A stretch of 64,000 nt of DNA from assembly GCF_900155385.1 (NCBI RefSeq), contig NZ_LT699745.1, positions 1,643,561 to 1,707,560 of the forward strand, in the 5' to 3' direction. The notes under the pieces are model-generated. The model was not told the DNA's origin, searched no databases, and was given only the letters and a program-made list of their open reading frames with translations. The stretch comes from Vreelandella massiliensis. GTDB lineage: Bacteria; Pseudomonadota; Gammaproteobacteria; Pseudomonadales; Halomonadaceae. Every line of letters begins with the position of its first letter. Position 1 is the stretch's first letter. The position numbers and the translations under genes are program-made. This document shows positions 8,561 to 18,368 of this stretch, piece by piece.

Positions 8561-9760
8561 ATGTTTTCGCGACGCTCGCTGATTTTTTTACTGTTGATGG
8601 TGGTGGTTGGGCTCAACCTGCGTCCGGCGATGTCATCGGTTGCACCTTTGCTCACGCGCCTTCAGGAAACAGCGGGACTCACGGCAGCACAGGCGGGCCT
8701 GCTCACCACCCTGCCCGTCCTATTTCTGGGCTTGACGGCTCCGCTTGCGCCACTACTTGCCCTGCGTTTAGGCAGTGAACGTGCGCTAAGCACGGCGCTT
8801 ATCATACTTGCCACCGGCCTAATATTACGCGGGCTGCCACTGCCGGGGGCACTGTTCATCGGCTCCGCCATGGCTGGAGGTGCGATTGGCTTAGGCGGTA
8901 CGTTACTGCCGGCGCTGGTAAAACGTGAGCTACCGGCTAGCGCCGACTTGGTAACCGGACTTTATACCATGGCACTTTGTCTCGGCGGTGCGCTTGGCGC
9001 TGGGCTGAGTGTGCCTCTTACGGCGCTATTGGGCAGTTGGCAAGCTAGCCTCATGAGCTGGTCGCTGTTAGCCCTCGTCGCACTATTGCTGTGGCATTTC
9101 AGTATGCCTAGCCAACCCTCGGGCACCATCACCCAGCCAGAAGCCAGTGGGTTAATGAAACTATTAGGCCAACCGCTCACTTGGTATGTAATGCTCTTCA
9201 TGGGGCTACAGTCCTCGATGGCCTATGTGGTGTTTGGCTGGCTCCCTTCGCTTCTGGTCAGCCGCGGTTATACGGAAGCCGCTGCCGGGTGGACGATGGC
9301 GGTCTCCATTATGTTCCAGCTGGTATCGGCACTCACCGCGCCATGGCTTGCTCGCCTTGGACGAGACCAGCGGCCAGCGCTTCTATTCGTTCAGTGCCTC
9401 ACTGCTTCAGGGCTCTGGCTCTTACTGATGGCCCCTATGGCGTGGAAGTGGCCAGGCGCTATTCTATTAGGATTGGGCCAAGGGGGAAGTTTCAGTCTTG
9501 CTTTGAGCCTGCTGGTATTGCGCACGGCTAATTCACGCCTTGCCGGGCAGCTCTCCGGCTTGGTACAAGGCGGGGGATATACGCTCGCCTCGATGGGACC
9601 CTTTCTCGTGGGATTACAGCTTCAAGCAGGCGCAACAACCGCGACCATTACCTGGATGCTCATTACCATTCTCGCCCTATGCAGCGGATTTGCGCTCTTT
9701 GCCGGTCGTAACCTCCGGCTGGATAACCTCCATGGCCAGCTAATCGTGCAACGCTATTAG
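8561..9760 (+). CDS. MFS transporter, CynX/NimT family
   Basis: A 399-residue inner-membrane carrier with twelve predicted transmembrane helices. The N-terminus (LLMVVVGLNLRPAMSSVAPLL) is the hallmark of the CynX/YeaN group of the major facilitator superfamily: the LRP-A-SSV-PLL motif lies at the end of helix 1. Later segments such as GGALGAGLSVPL and the Gly-rich stretch near LGLGQGGSFSLALSLLVLRT also fit. Members export or import small polar compounds (cyanate for CynX, 2-nitroimidazole for NimT), but the substrate here cannot be read from sequence. It follows the unknown 8048 gene by nine bases and precedes the asparaginase gene on the same strand. Confidence 0.88.
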   Translation: MFSRRSLIFLLLMVVVGLNLRPAMSSVAPLLTRLQETAGLTAAQAGLLTTLPVLFLGLTAPLAPLLALRLGSERALSTALIILATGLILRGLPLPGALFIGSAMAGGAIGLGGTLLPALVKRELPASADLVTGLYTMALCLGGALGAGLSVPLTALLGSWQASLMSWSLLALVALLLWHFSMPSQPSGTITQPEASGLMKLLGQPLTWYVMLFMGLQSSMAYVVFGWLPSLLVSRGYTEAAAGWTMAVSIMFQLVSALTAPWLARLGRDQRPALLFVQCLTASGLWLLLMAPMAWKWPGAILLGLGQGGSFSLALSLLVLRTANSRLAGQLSGLVQGGGYTLASMGPFLVGLQLQAGATTATITWMLITILALCSGFALFAGRNLRLDNLHGQLIVQRY

Positions 9761-9794
9761 CCCGCGCTACGCCTATCAAACGGGAGTTTTTACC

Positions 9795-10865
9795 ATGAGC
9801 ATATCCTCTCCTTTAGCCGACTGCGCCCCCTCTGAAGAGCGCATCTTGATTATCTATACCGGCGGTACTATTGGCATGGAAGTCTCGTCGAAAGGCCTAC
9901 TCCCGGCGGGACATTTCGATAAACGCCTCGACCAAGCGCTGACCCAGCTGTCGCTACCCGAACGCGGGCGCCTTCCGGTGTTTGATCTTATGAGCTACCC
10001 GACCCCGATCGATTCCAGTACTGCCACACCCGCTAACTGGCAGCAGATTGCGACTGATATCGACACTCGACTGAGTGATTATCGCGGGTTCGTGATACTC
10101 CACGGCACTGATACCTTAAGCTGGACCGCCGCCAGCCTCGCCTATCAGTTGCAAGGGATAGATAGGCCTGTGGTGGTGACCGGCGCCATGCAGCCACTTG
10201 GGGTTGCAAATAGCGATGCGCTCGAAAACATACAAGGCGCGTTGCACTTTGCGGCACAGCCCGCCCTACAAGAAGTGGCCATTTATTTCGCGGGGCAGCT
10301 ATTCAGGGGGGTACGAGCCGTAAAGCAGCACACTGAAGCGCCAGAAGCCTTCGCGAGTCCCAACTACCCCCGGCTAGGCGCGCGCGTCGAAGAGGATTTT
10401 GTCTATTACCCAAGCCGGGGCCTGCCCCACCAACAGCGCGGCGCCCCTCGCTTTGAGCTGCCTAGCTACTCGCACCTTGCCCAAGGTGAGGTGATCAGGG
10501 TAACGCTTTGGCCGGGCATGGCCGCTTGGCAACTGGCAGCGTGGTTGAACGATGACCGCGTGCGAGGAGCCCTGCTGGAACTCTGGGGAGCGGGCAATAT
10601 CGCCAATGACCCTGATATCTTAGCGGCTATCGCAGCGGCAAGCGGAGAAGGCAAGCTGATCGCGGCCATTAGCCAAGCGCCTCAAGGCAGTGTTCACCTC
10701 GGGGCGTATGCTGCCGGACACGAACTCGTTGAAGCGGGCGTCCTTTCGGGCGATGGCATGACGCCTGAAGCGGCCTATACCAAGCTTATCCATTTACTTG
10801 CCCAGCCCCTCACGGAGGCTGAACGACGTCAACAGTTCGTCACTTCATTAGTCGGCGAACGATGA
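9795..10865 (+). CDS. ansA: L-asparaginase, type I (AnsA-like)
   Basis: A 356-residue enzyme hydrolysing L-asparagine to aspartate and ammonia. The two catalytic Thr motifs are present: IYTGGTIGM near residues 20-28 and ILHGTDTLSWTA near 100-111. The absence of a signal peptide and the overall length (E. coli AnsA 338 aa) indicate the cytoplasmic type I form rather than periplasmic AnsB. The N-terminus is about 15 residues longer than in E. coli. GGGAG upstream (9781-9785) supports the ATG at 9795. It is the last gene of a small plus-strand group. Confidence 0.9.
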   Translation: MSISSPLADCAPSEERILIIYTGGTIGMEVSSKGLLPAGHFDKRLDQALTQLSLPERGRLPVFDLMSYPTPIDSSTATPANWQQIATDIDTRLSDYRGFVILHGTDTLSWTAASLAYQLQGIDRPVVVTGAMQPLGVANSDALENIQGALHFAAQPALQEVAIYFAGQLFRGVRAVKQHTEAPEAFASPNYPRLGARVEEDFVYYPSRGLPHQQRGAPRFELPSYSHLAQGEVIRVTLWPGMAAWQLAAWLNDDRVRGALLELWGAGNIANDPDILAAIAAASGEGKLIAAISQAPQGSVHLGAYAAGHELVEAGVLSGDGMTPEAAYTKLIHLLAQPLTEAERRQQFVTSLVGER

Positions 10866-10999
10866 CCGCAAAAATGTTGCGTTGGGCGGTCAACATAGTC
10901 GTTAAATAGTGTAACCATAGTGGCATAAACGCATAAAAACGCTATGGTGAGAGTAACGATGGATGACACGTTATCGACTGTATCGAAAGGAGAAAACGG

Positions 11000-11239
11000 A
11001 TGGAAAAACCGGTTCATCACTTTAGCGAACTGTTTGAACAGCTAGGACTCGCCAACGATGCGGCCTCGATTGAGCGCTTTATCGAACGGCACTCCCCCCT
11101 GCCAGAAGAAATGGCCCTCGCGGATGCGCCTTGCTGGAATGAAGGACAAGCCGATTTCTTACGCGAAGCGATTGATGAAGATGCCGATTGGGCCGAGGTC
11201 GTGGATCATTTAGACGTCTCCATGCATAAAGGCCAATAG
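11000..11239 (+). CDS. DUF2789 family protein, 79 aa
   Basis: A small acidic protein matching the DUF2789 family in pattern: an N-terminal HHFSELFEQLGLANDAASIERFIERH, then a core with ALADAPCWNEGQADFLREAI and a final DADWAEVVDHLD. These short proteins are widespread in gammaproteobacteria and have no known function. A good ribosome binding site (AAAGGAGAA) precedes the ATG. It is monocistronic and ends at a terminator shared with the convergent SRPBCC gene. No catalytic residues are obvious; the high helix content and acidity suggest a protein-binding role, which is inference. Confidence 0.85.
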   Translation: MEKPVHHFSELFEQLGLANDAASIERFIERHSPLPEEMALADAPCWNEGQADFLREAIDEDADWAEVVDHLDVSMHKGQ

Positions 11240-11291
11240 GCTTGCTGTAGACAATAAGCCCTCAAGAAACGCAAATTGACTGAGGCAACTC

Positions 11292-11331
11292 GCGCTAAGT
11301 GATAGGTTTAACCTCATCACTTAGCGCTTTT
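11292..11331 (+). terminator. Rho-independent terminator between convergent genes
   Basis: A perfect 12-bp stem: GCGCTAAGTGAT (11292-11303) pairs with ATCACTTAGCGC (11316-11327), then TTTTC. The right arm contains the stop codon of the convergent SRPBCC gene. The U-rich side favours plus-strand transcripts (DUF2789). Confidence 0.85.
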
Positions 11332-11752
11332 CATTCTCTGCATTTAGCCTTGCTTCCACACGCTCCAGTATTTGCCGGCTCACCTTCCCTACTAGGGGGT
11401 TGGCGGCCTTGTTAACTGCCTTTTCTACCAGCCGATTGCGAATCTCGTAAGTTAAAGTGAGCGAGACTTCCGTACCATTCGGCACGGGCCGAAGCTGATA
11501 CCGCCCTTGGTTTTTCACACCGTCAAGCGACTTCCACGCCAGCACCTCAGGCGCTTTGGCCTCGGTGACTTCGACGTCAAACGTCCAATCCATACCGACG
11601 GCACGCACATACCAGCGATAACGATCATCGCCTAGGGGGTCAATACGCTGAATCAGATCAGAGTAGTCAGCAAAATCCTCCACCCGCCGCAGTAGGGCAA
11701 ACACTCTATCAGGGGTGGCGGTCAGGATTTCACTGTGTTGAATCGTTGCCAT
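11321..11752 (-). CDS. SRPBCC (START-like) family protein, polyketide cyclase/COQ10 type
   Basis: A 143-residue protein of the helix-grip SRPBCC superfamily. The N-terminus ATIQHSEILTATPDRVFALLRRVEDFADYSDLI is the standard strand-helix entry of the fold. WKSLDGVKNQGRYQLRPVPNGTEVSLTLTYEI gives the beta-sheet face, and a long C-terminal helix (KVSRQILERVEARL) closes the pocket. Such proteins bind hydrophobic ligands (ubiquinone for Coq10, lipids, aromatic compounds), but the ligand here is unknown. It is a single gene whose stop codon is inside the shared terminator stem. Confidence 0.82.
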   Translation of the reverse strand: MATIQHSEILTATPDRVFALLRRVEDFADYSDLIQRIDPLGDDRYRWYVRAVGMDWTFDVEVTEAKAPEVLAWKSLDGVKNQGRYQLRPVPNGTEVSLTLTYEIRNRLVEKAVNKAANPLVGKVSRQILERVEARLNAENEKR

Positions 11753-11859
11753 AAGATTATCTCGTGTTTGGCGGAGGTTCAGCGCACACTGGCCGGCTTT
11801 GTGACTCTATCTAGCGCAGCACCTCTATTGAGTCGACAGGGCATTCATCTATGCGGCGC

Positions 11860-13272
11860 TCATTTCAAATCACGCATCAACAAGGCAAACTCGATACGCT
11901 CGGGTGAGATGGCATCGCCCGGCACAGGAATACGCACCACATGACCGGAGCCTGGCGCCACACCCACTGACTCTCCGCGCTTATTCTGAATATACGCCAG
12001 CACAAAACGGCGATTGCCACCGGGTAGCATCAGCTCTACGCCATCGCCCACTTCAAAACGGTTTTTTACTTCAATCTCAAGCTCACCACGCTCGGGATCA
12101 TAGCCAATCACCTCTCCAACAAACTGCTGATGCACGCCGATCGAGTTGCCTTGTTGGTAATTCTGGTATTCGTCGTGAACATGGCGGCGATAGAACCCTT
12201 CCGTATAGCCGCGATTGGCCAAATTATCGAGCTCATCCATTAAGCGCATATCAAAGGGGCGCCCCGCCACCGCATCATCAATGGCGCGTCGATACACTTG
12301 CGCCGTACGCGCCACGTAATAGTGGGACTTGGTACGCCCCTCAATTTTCAGTGACGTTACCCCCATACGGGCCAGCTCCGGTACATGCTGAACCGCGCGC
12401 AAATCTTTGGAGTTCATGATATAGGTGCCGTGCTCATCTTCGAAGACCGGCATCAACTCCCCTGGACGCGTGCGATCTTCAATCAACGCGGAGAGCTCGT
12501 CTTGTCCTTCAACTCCCCCGGCGGTGGCGGTTGTCTCGGTGACACTGCCACTGCCTGCCGCGATTAACCCACCCTCTCCGGGAGTCCACACTCCGCTTGC
12601 CGTATGGGCGCGAGCGGAGTTAGCCGGCACAATATCCCCGGTCTCATCCTGAGCGGCGGCAACGGTGTTGTATTTCCAGCGGCACGCGTTAGTGCACGTT
12701 CCTTGGTTGGGGTCGCGGTGATTAAAGTAGCCTGAAAGCAGGCAGCGGCCTGAATACGCGATGCAGAGCGCCCCGTGAACAAAGGTCTCGATTTCTAGAT
12801 CCGGGCACTGCTCGCGGATCTCCGCGATCTCTGCAAGCGATAACTCGCGCGACAGGATAATGCGGCTAATGCCTTGTTGCTGCCAAAATTTTGCCGCGGC
12901 CCAGTTGACCACGTTGGACTGTACCGACAGATGTATCACCTGATCCGGCCAGCGCTCGCGAATCATCATGATCAAGCCGGGATCAGACATGATCAGCGCA
13001 TCCGGTCCCGCTTCGATTACCGGTTCCATATCGCGAAGATAGGTTTTCAGTTTACTATTATGCGGCGCGATGTTGGAGGCGACGTAAAATTGTTTGCCGC
13101 GCGCATGCGCGTAGGCAATGCCTTTATGCAAGTTATCAATTTTGAAGTCGTTGTTACGGACCCGCAGCGAGTAGCGCGGCTGCCCCGCATAAACCGCGTC
13201 CGCTCCATAGGCGAAGGCGTACCGCATGTTTTTAAAGGTACCGGCGGGCGAGAGTAGTTCAGGCGCTTTCAT
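11860..13272 (-). CDS. trhP: TrhP (YegQ), tRNA 5-hydroxyuridine synthesis protein, U32 peptidase family
   Basis: 470 residues; strongly similar in pattern to E. coli YegQ/TrhP, which is needed for hydroxylation of U34 in tRNAs that receive cmo5U or mcmo5U. Diagnostic segments are the N-terminal PELLSPAGTFKNMRYAFAYGADAVYAGQPRYSLR, HLSVQSNVVNW, ILSRELSLAEI, and the Cys set in FVHGALCIAYSGRCLLSGYFNHRDPNQGTCTNACRW, which fits an iron-sulfur or metal site of U32 proteins. FEDEHGTYIMNSKDLRA follows. A low-complexity Gly/Thr/Ala-rich insert (about residues 205-265) makes it longer than E. coli TrhP (453). It lies divergent from queC, another wobble-base tRNA modification gene. Confidence 0.9.
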   Translation of the reverse strand: MKAPELLSPAGTFKNMRYAFAYGADAVYAGQPRYSLRVRNNDFKIDNLHKGIAYAHARGKQFYVASNIAPHNSKLKTYLRDMEPVIEAGPDALIMSDPGLIMMIRERWPDQVIHLSVQSNVVNWAAAKFWQQQGISRIILSRELSLAEIAEIREQCPDLEIETFVHGALCIAYSGRCLLSGYFNHRDPNQGTCTNACRWKYNTVAAAQDETGDIVPANSARAHTASGVWTPGEGGLIAAGSGSVTETTATAGGVEGQDELSALIEDRTRPGELMPVFEDEHGTYIMNSKDLRAVQHVPELARMGVTSLKIEGRTKSHYYVARTAQVYRRAIDDAVAGRPFDMRLMDELDNLANRGYTEGFYRRHVHDEYQNYQQGNSIGVHQQFVGEVIGYDPERGELEIEVKNRFEVGDGVELMLPGGNRRFVLAYIQNKRGESVGVAPGSGHVVRIPVPGDAISPERIEFALLMRDLK

Positions 13273-13422
13273 CGATCATATCCCCTCAAAAGAGGGGGCG
13301 AATAGTACCAAGCTGTCCATTCACTGACTAGGCAACCCTGCCTGGCCAGATATCCGGGCATTGCGTACACTTTCCGCTTCCCAAAGCGGGCCCCATAAAC
13401 TCTCCGGCCAAGAGACGCCGAT

Positions 13423-14112
13423 ATGCCTCACTCCTCTGAAAGTACCGCCGTCATCTACTCCGGTGGCCTGGACTCCTATACCGTTCTCCATCGCGCTCTA
13501 CGCGAGGGACTCAACGTTCACGCGTTATCCTTTGATTACGGTCAGCGCCATCGTCGCGAGCTTGATGTGGCAACGCACGTTTGCCAGGCGCTTTCGTTAC
13601 CGCATCAGGTGGTCGATATCCGCGCTATCCACGGCCTGATGGACAGCTCCGCGCTGACCAACTCCCAATACGACATCCCCAGCGATGATTACGCTAGTGA
13701 GACTCTAGCCGCGACGGTCGTTCCCAACCGCAATATGGTGCTGCTATCGCTTGCCATTGCTAACGCCGTGAATATCGGGGCCACGCGGGTGGATTACGGC
13801 GCTCATGGAGGAGATCACGTGCTATACCCGGATTGTCGTCCTGCGTTTGTCGATGCCATGAACCAGGTCGCGGGTATTGCTAACTTCACGCCGGTCACGA
13901 TCCACGCGCCTTATCTTTATGCCAGCAAGGCGGATATTGTGCGCGACGGGCTCGCCATGGGGTTGGATTACGCCCACACCTGGACGTGCTACGAGGGCAA
14001 AACGCTGGCGTGCGGGGTGTGTGGTAGTTGCCGTGAACGCCTTGCCGCGTTTGCGCAAAACAGCGTTCAAGACCCCCTGCCGTATGCCTTATCCTCTCCT
14101 GGCAACTCCTGA
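13423..14112 (+). CDS. queC: QueC, 7-cyano-7-deazaguanine synthase
   Basis: A 229-residue ATP-dependent enzyme converting 7-carboxy-7-deazaguanine to preQ0 in queuosine biosynthesis. The PP-loop SGGLDSYTVL (about 13-22) and DYGQRHRREL are present, with VPNRNMVLLSLA in the middle. The C-terminal zinc-binding cysteine cluster reads TCYEGKTLACGVCGSCRERL. The length matches the family. No preQ1 riboswitch could be seen upstream. The stop codon overlaps the ATG of the next gene (TGATG), so the two are translationally coupled. It is divergent from trhP. Queuosine modifies G34 of tRNAs with GUN anticodons. Confidence 0.93.
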   Translation: MPHSSESTAVIYSGGLDSYTVLHRALREGLNVHALSFDYGQRHRRELDVATHVCQALSLPHQVVDIRAIHGLMDSSALTNSQYDIPSDDYASETLAATVVPNRNMVLLSLAIANAVNIGATRVDYGAHGGDHVLYPDCRPAFVDAMNQVAGIANFTPVTIHAPYLYASKADIVRDGLAMGLDYAHTWTCYEGKTLACGVCGSCRERLAAFAQNSVQDPLPYALSSPGNS

Positions 14113-14396
14113 TGAACGCACTCATTCAAACCGATCAAGCCCACGCGGGTTGCCGCCCTGGCTGCGGCGCCTGCTGTATCGCGCCTTCAATCACCACGCC
14201 CATACCGGGAATGCCTAACGGCAAACCGGCTGGGGTGCGCTGCGTGCAACTGGATGAAAATAACTTGTGCCGGTTATTTGGCGACACCACGCGGCCGGCG
14301 GTATGCACACGATTCACCTTTGATGCCGCACTTTGCGGCGACAAGCGCGAAGACGCTCTCGCCGCGCTTACCGAACTCGAAGGCGCGACAGGCTAA
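14112..14396 (+). CDS. YkgJ family cysteine-cluster protein, 94 aa
   Basis: A small protein with Cys residues arranged as CRPGCGACC near the N-terminus, then CVQLDENNLCRLFG and a further C in TRPAVCTRF. This matches the YkgJ/CxxCxxCC family, predicted zinc- or iron-chelating domains of unknown function. Its ATG overlaps the queC stop, so the two are probably made together. A link to queuosine synthesis or to iron-sulfur metabolism is possible but is only suggested by position. Confidence 0.85.
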   Translation: MNALIQTDQAHAGCRPGCGACCIAPSITTPIPGMPNGKPAGVRCVQLDENNLCRLFGDTTRPAVCTRFTFDAALCGDKREDALAALTELEGATG

Positions 14397-14438
14397 CACT
14401 CTCCTTGCACTTACCTTGCAATAGGGCGTAAGCGCTAC

Positions 14439-17400
14439 TCACTCGCTCTCCAAACTCTCCGTTGCTAAGCGACGGTCGAGCAAACTCACCCAACGCACCA
14501 ATACGGGCGCATCGCTATGGCTGACTTCGCTGAGCAAACGCCGGAAAGTGTCACGGGCAGCCTGATCGCCGGGCGCAATATGCGTTAACCAAAACTCCAA
14601 CGCGGCTAACTCTTGGTGACGATTGCCGTGCTCCCGGGCCTGCGCAATCGCCAGGCTCGCTAGCGCCTTGACCTCATGAGGCGTGTGCCCTAAACGCTGA
14701 CGCACGCGTGCTAAGTGAGTCGCTAACTCGGGTAAAAATAGCGTGGCGCGTTCGCGGGCAATTACCAAGCATTGATCGAGATAGTCTTCCGCTGCTTTCC
14801 ACTCGCCCAAGGCCATACACGCATCGGCGTACCACAGCACTGGCCGTTGGTAACGGTCGCGTCCATTCAGCTCGGCCATTTGATCAAGGCTCTCCTCAAT
14901 CTTCTGCAAACCGCCCCGGTCACCGCCTAGTGCTTGCTGCCAACCCAAAATGGCTTGGGCTGAAATTTGCCAGAGCTGCAGATCGGGCGTGCCGGTCATG
15001 GCTGCCGCCCGCTCTGCATGACGTGTAGCCAAATGCACATGTCCAAGCTGGCGATAAAGCGCCGAGGCAAACATCAAGGCCATGGCCAGCGTCCCCGGGT
15101 GACCAATTTTCTCCGCCAGCCGAATGGCCGCAGAGACTTGGTGTTCGGCGCGCTGATAATCACCGCGCAAACAGAGTGCCCAGCCCTGAAAGCACGCAGC
15201 CGTGACTTGCGGATGATCCGAGAAGGGAAGCCACTCGATCATCATCGATGCGTTGAGAGGATCAATCTCATCGAGATGGTCATGCGCTTGCTGAATCCGC
15301 CCCGCCCAGTACTCGCAATGCGCGCGGGCGTAATCGGCCAAACGCTGATAACGTGGATCTTCCAATTTCGCGGCAATATCGGCCAATGTCGAGGCGAGTG
15401 CGAAGGCATCTGCATGGGCGTAACGCTGACTGCGACCTACCCAAAGTCCCCACTTCACCAAAAAGATCTGCTCCAAATCCTCTGGCTCGTCGGTACTCTC
15501 CTGATCAGTGCGACGCAGAAGCTCGCGGGCGCGGACAAAGCTTTCATGCGCCGTTGGTGAGCCGTGGCCCTCCAGGGCGAAGGCTGCCTGGCCCCGCACG
15601 GTCAGCAAGCTGACCTCGCGTTCGGCCTGATGGTCAACATGGCGCAGGCTGGCAAGGCCAAAGTCAGCCATGCGGAGTGCCGTGCGGTTCGCGCTCACTT
15701 TTAGCGCCTCACGCGCGGCAAGCTCAAAGTAGCGCGCACCACGGGCGTAGTGCCCGCTTCGGCGCAGGTGTGTGGCAAAATCCCCGGGGTGGCGACTGAT
15801 CCACATGGGGAAGCGCTCTTCAATGAGGCTCACCACTTGCTGGTGGAGCTTGACCCGCACATCCCGAGGACACGAAAGGTAAGCAGCTTCTTGTAGCAGC
15901 TGGTGGCTAAACTGATACTCGGCATAATCGCCCTCTTTCTCAACCGGCTCGACGATTTCAAGCTGACGCATATGCTCAAGCGCTTGGTGTAGCGCGGGAA
16001 GCTCAACGCCACTGCACTCAGCAAGGAAATCTAATCGAAAGCGTTTCCCCAGAACGGCCGCTATATGTGCGAGATGGCGATCCTGCTCTAGCTGATCGAT
16101 ACGGCTAGCAAGCAGTCCCAACAGCCCTTTGGGCAAATCATCGAACTGAATGGTACGCCCCTCGCGACGGTCCATATCAAGCCGCCGGCAAATCTCCTGC
16201 ATGTAAAGCGGCACGCCATCGCAGCGCTCGGTAATTTGATTGCGCAGCCGAGGGCTAAGATGAATACGGTAGCGGCGCGACAACTGCGAGAGTAGCCGCG
16301 ACGACTGCAGCGCATCCAAGCGCCCGAGCGTGATCTGCTGATCCCAGTGCAGTTTGACCGGTAGCGCCTCGCGGCCATGATGGCTTGCCACCAGCATAAA
16401 GGCGGTGTTGATGGGCAAGCGCGCCTGTAGGCCGGATAGCACTTTAAACGAAGGCTCATCCAGCCACTGCAAGTCATCCAGCATTAATACCAAGGTGCGC
16501 TCTGCCGCCTGCCGCTCGATCAAGCGATGCAGCAGGCTTACCACCAGCTCTACGGCCTCACCGTTTTGCGTTAGCTGGGTGATCTCTTGAACGTCACGCA
16601 CGCCTAGCGCTTCCTCCAACAAGCGTTGGCGGGCGTCGTCGAGCTCCGGCATACCCAGGCGGGCTTGCAGCGCTTTCACCAAGTCGGTATCGGGTTCGGC
16701 ATCGAGATACCACGCCATCAGCGTGCGGGCCACGCCATACGGCTCCAACACGGACAGACGGGTAGCGGGCTGCCAGCAAATTGCGGCGTCGCGACTAAGC
16801 TCCAACTGGCGAAATCCCACCATCAGTGCGGATTTCCCCATACCGGAAGGCCCACGCACAAGCACGCTCTGGCGCAAACCGATACCTGCGCGTGCCAGCG
16901 CGTCGCGAAGCGTACGCAGCGCGGTTTCACGCCCAACCAAACTCGGCGGCATGGCATCGCGCCCGCCTTCATTTTTACCTAGCGCCAACGCACGCAGGCG
17001 CACGCGACCATCGCTTGCTACCAAGCGCGACGCTAGCCGCGGCTGCAGATCAAGAGCGGGCGGCATATGCTGACTCGCCTCTTGGGAGATCACAAGCTCG
17101 CTCCCCTCCGCTGCGCTCATTAACTCGAGCGAAACCTGCGTGACCTGCCCAAGCGGGTCGGCCAGTTGACGCTCGGGCAAATACACCACGCGACCACTGT
17201 GCAGCCCTGCCGCGAGTTCAAAACGGGGTGGTTCACCTTCCCCCGTCCACTGACGCTCACACTCTTGCGGCAAGGCGTGGCGGCAATGCTCATAGAGCGC
17301 GACCAGTTCCGCGAGCTGATGCGCTGGGCCGTGAGTACCAAAGCAAGCTAGCCCCAGCCCTCCCGTAGCGCCGGGCAACCAGAACCCGCCTAAATGGTGA

Positions 17401-18338
17401 CACTGCTGTTCCAGCCAGCGCAATAACTCTAACTGCAACGCCAGGCAACTACGGGTCGCTCCCCGGTCTTGCCAATCGCCCTGCAAACGCAAACGTATGG
17501 CCATGACCGAGAGCTGCCGAAGTTCGATCTCATCCTCGCGCAGAGGCTTACTATCGGCCGCCAACGTGCGTGAATAAGCTCCTTGTGGACTGATCATACG
17601 GGGATCGTGATGGCCATCCGACCAGTAGTTGGCAAGCTGTAAAAAACTGGGCTCTGGTTGCTGGCCCGACAGCGCCAATAGCTGCAAGTAGCTATTATAC
17701 TGTTCGTGAGCGGCGGCGAGCTGATCCTTCTCCGCCAGCTGCTTCACCAGCCTCTCATGGAAAGGCCCGTAACCGGAAAAGCGACTTACCAAGGTTTCCA
17801 GCATGACATCCGGCATATCGGTATGCGCATCAAGCACCTGCTCGGCAAAACGAATCACCCGCTGGCGCCACTCGTTACGCACCTGGACCAGCCAACGCTG
17901 GAACTCGGCGCAGTTGGTTAGCTGCAGTTCTTCGATCAAATCGCCCTGATAACACGCCAGTACATCGTCAAGCGTTGACAGGTCACGCGGGCCTTCGAGC
18001 AAACGTTGCAGCTCGTGCAGATCCACTTGCCAGCAAGAGGGAAGGTGAAAGGCGATCGTTTGGCGGGAAACGCTAAGCACCTGCTCGGCTTTATCCCCCA
18101 GCGACTGACGCAGGCAGTGCAATGCGTGCCGCAGATTCGTGCGTCCCGAGGACAATCCCTGGTCCGGCCAGAGAAGCTCGGCAAGCGCTGCGCGATTCAC
18201 CGGCTGGCGGTGAAGGAGCAGGTACACCAGCAACGCTTTCACTTTGTCATAGCTAAAGTGGGTCAGCACATCTTCGCCCTGGGTGAGAGAGAAGTGGCCG
18301 AAAAGGACCAGCTGATCAGACTCAGAAACATCGCGCAT
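14439..18338 (-). CDS. Large SARP-like regulator: wHTH-BTAD, degenerate cyclase domain, AAA ATPase, TPR
   Basis: 1299 residues from the ATG at 18338, which has AGGA eight bases upstream; another ATG lies three codons earlier. Numbering here counts from that upstream ATG. Residues ~12-107 form an OmpR/SARP-type winged helix (FGHFSL...LLVYLLLHRQPVNRAALAELLWPD...SGRTNLRHALHCLRQ), followed by a bacterial transcriptional activator domain (~108-245). Residues ~275-455 resemble a class III nucleotide cyclase homology domain (LAAGLHSGRVV...DPLGQVTQVSLELMSAAEGSELVIS), but the two metal-binding Asp positions look lost (GATGGLGLACFG in place of GDG). An AAA/STAND ATPase follows with Walker A GPSGMGKS (499-506) and Walker B LVLMLDDLQWLD (619-630). 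The C-terminal ~450 residues are TPR-like helices. The target genes and ligand are unknown. It lies directly downstream of miaE on the same strand. Confidence 0.85.
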   Translation of the reverse strand: MRDVSESDQLVLFGHFSLTQGEDVLTHFSYDKVKALLVYLLLHRQPVNRAALAELLWPDQGLSSGRTNLRHALHCLRQSLGDKAEQVLSVSRQTIAFHLPSCWQVDLHELQRLLEGPRDLSTLDDVLACYQGDLIEELQLTNCAEFQRWLVQVRNEWRQRVIRFAEQVLDAHTDMPDVMLETLVSRFSGYGPFHERLVKQLAEKDQLAAAHEQYNSYLQLLALSGQQPEPSFLQLANYWSDGHHDPRMISPQGAYSRTLAADSKPLREDEIELRQLSVMAIRLRLQGDWQDRGATRSCLALQLELLRWLEQQCHHLGGFWLPGATGGLGLACFGTHGPAHQLAELVALYEHCRHALPQECERQWTGEGEPPRFELAAGLHSGRVVYLPERQLADPLGQVTQVSLELMSAAEGSELVISQEASQHMPPALDLQPRLASRLVASDGRVRLRALALGKNEGGRDAMPPSLVGRETALRTLRDALARAGIGLRQSVLVRGPSGMGKSALMVGFRQLELSRDAAICWQPATRLSVLEPYGVARTLMAWYLDAEPDTDLVKALQARLGMPELDDARQRLLEEALGVRDVQEITQLTQNGEAVELVVSLLHRLIERQAAERTLVLMLDDLQWLDEPSFKVLSGLQARLPINTAFMLVASHHGREALPVKLHWDQQITLGRLDALQSSRLLSQLSRRYRIHLSPRLRNQITERCDGVPLYMQEICRRLDMDRREGRTIQFDDLPKGLLGLLASRIDQLEQDRHLAHIAAVLGKRFRLDFLAECSGVELPALHQALEHMRQLEIVEPVEKEGDYAEYQFSHQLLQEAAYLSCPRDVRVKLHQQVVSLIEERFPMWISRHPGDFATHLRRSGHYARGARYFELAAREALKVSANRTALRMADFGLASLRHVDHQAEREVSLLTVRGQAAFALEGHGSPTAHESFVRARELLRRTDQESTDEPEDLEQIFLVKWGLWVGRSQRYAHADAFALASTLADIAAKLEDPRYQRLADYARAHCEYWAGRIQQAHDHLDEIDPLNASMMIEWLPFSDHPQVTAACFQGWALCLRGDYQRAEHQVSAAIRLAEKIGHPGTLAMALMFASALYRQLGHVHLATRHAERAAAMTGTPDLQLWQISAQAILGWQQALGGDRGGLQKIEESLDQMAELNGRDRYQRPVLWYADACMALGEWKAAEDYLDQCLVIARERATLFLPELATHLARVRQRLGHTPHEVKALASLAIAQAREHGNRHQELAALEFWLTHIAPGDQAARDTFRRLLSEVSHSDAPVLVRWVSLLDRRLATESLESE

Positions 18339-18368
18339 GGTACACATCCTGCCTAGGCGAATGGCGGG

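Noticed and set aside
13300-13422. Possible preQ1 riboswitch upstream of queC
   Set aside because: The short leader shows no preQ1-I type stem-loop with the A-rich tail, and no preQ1-II or -III architecture could be traced.
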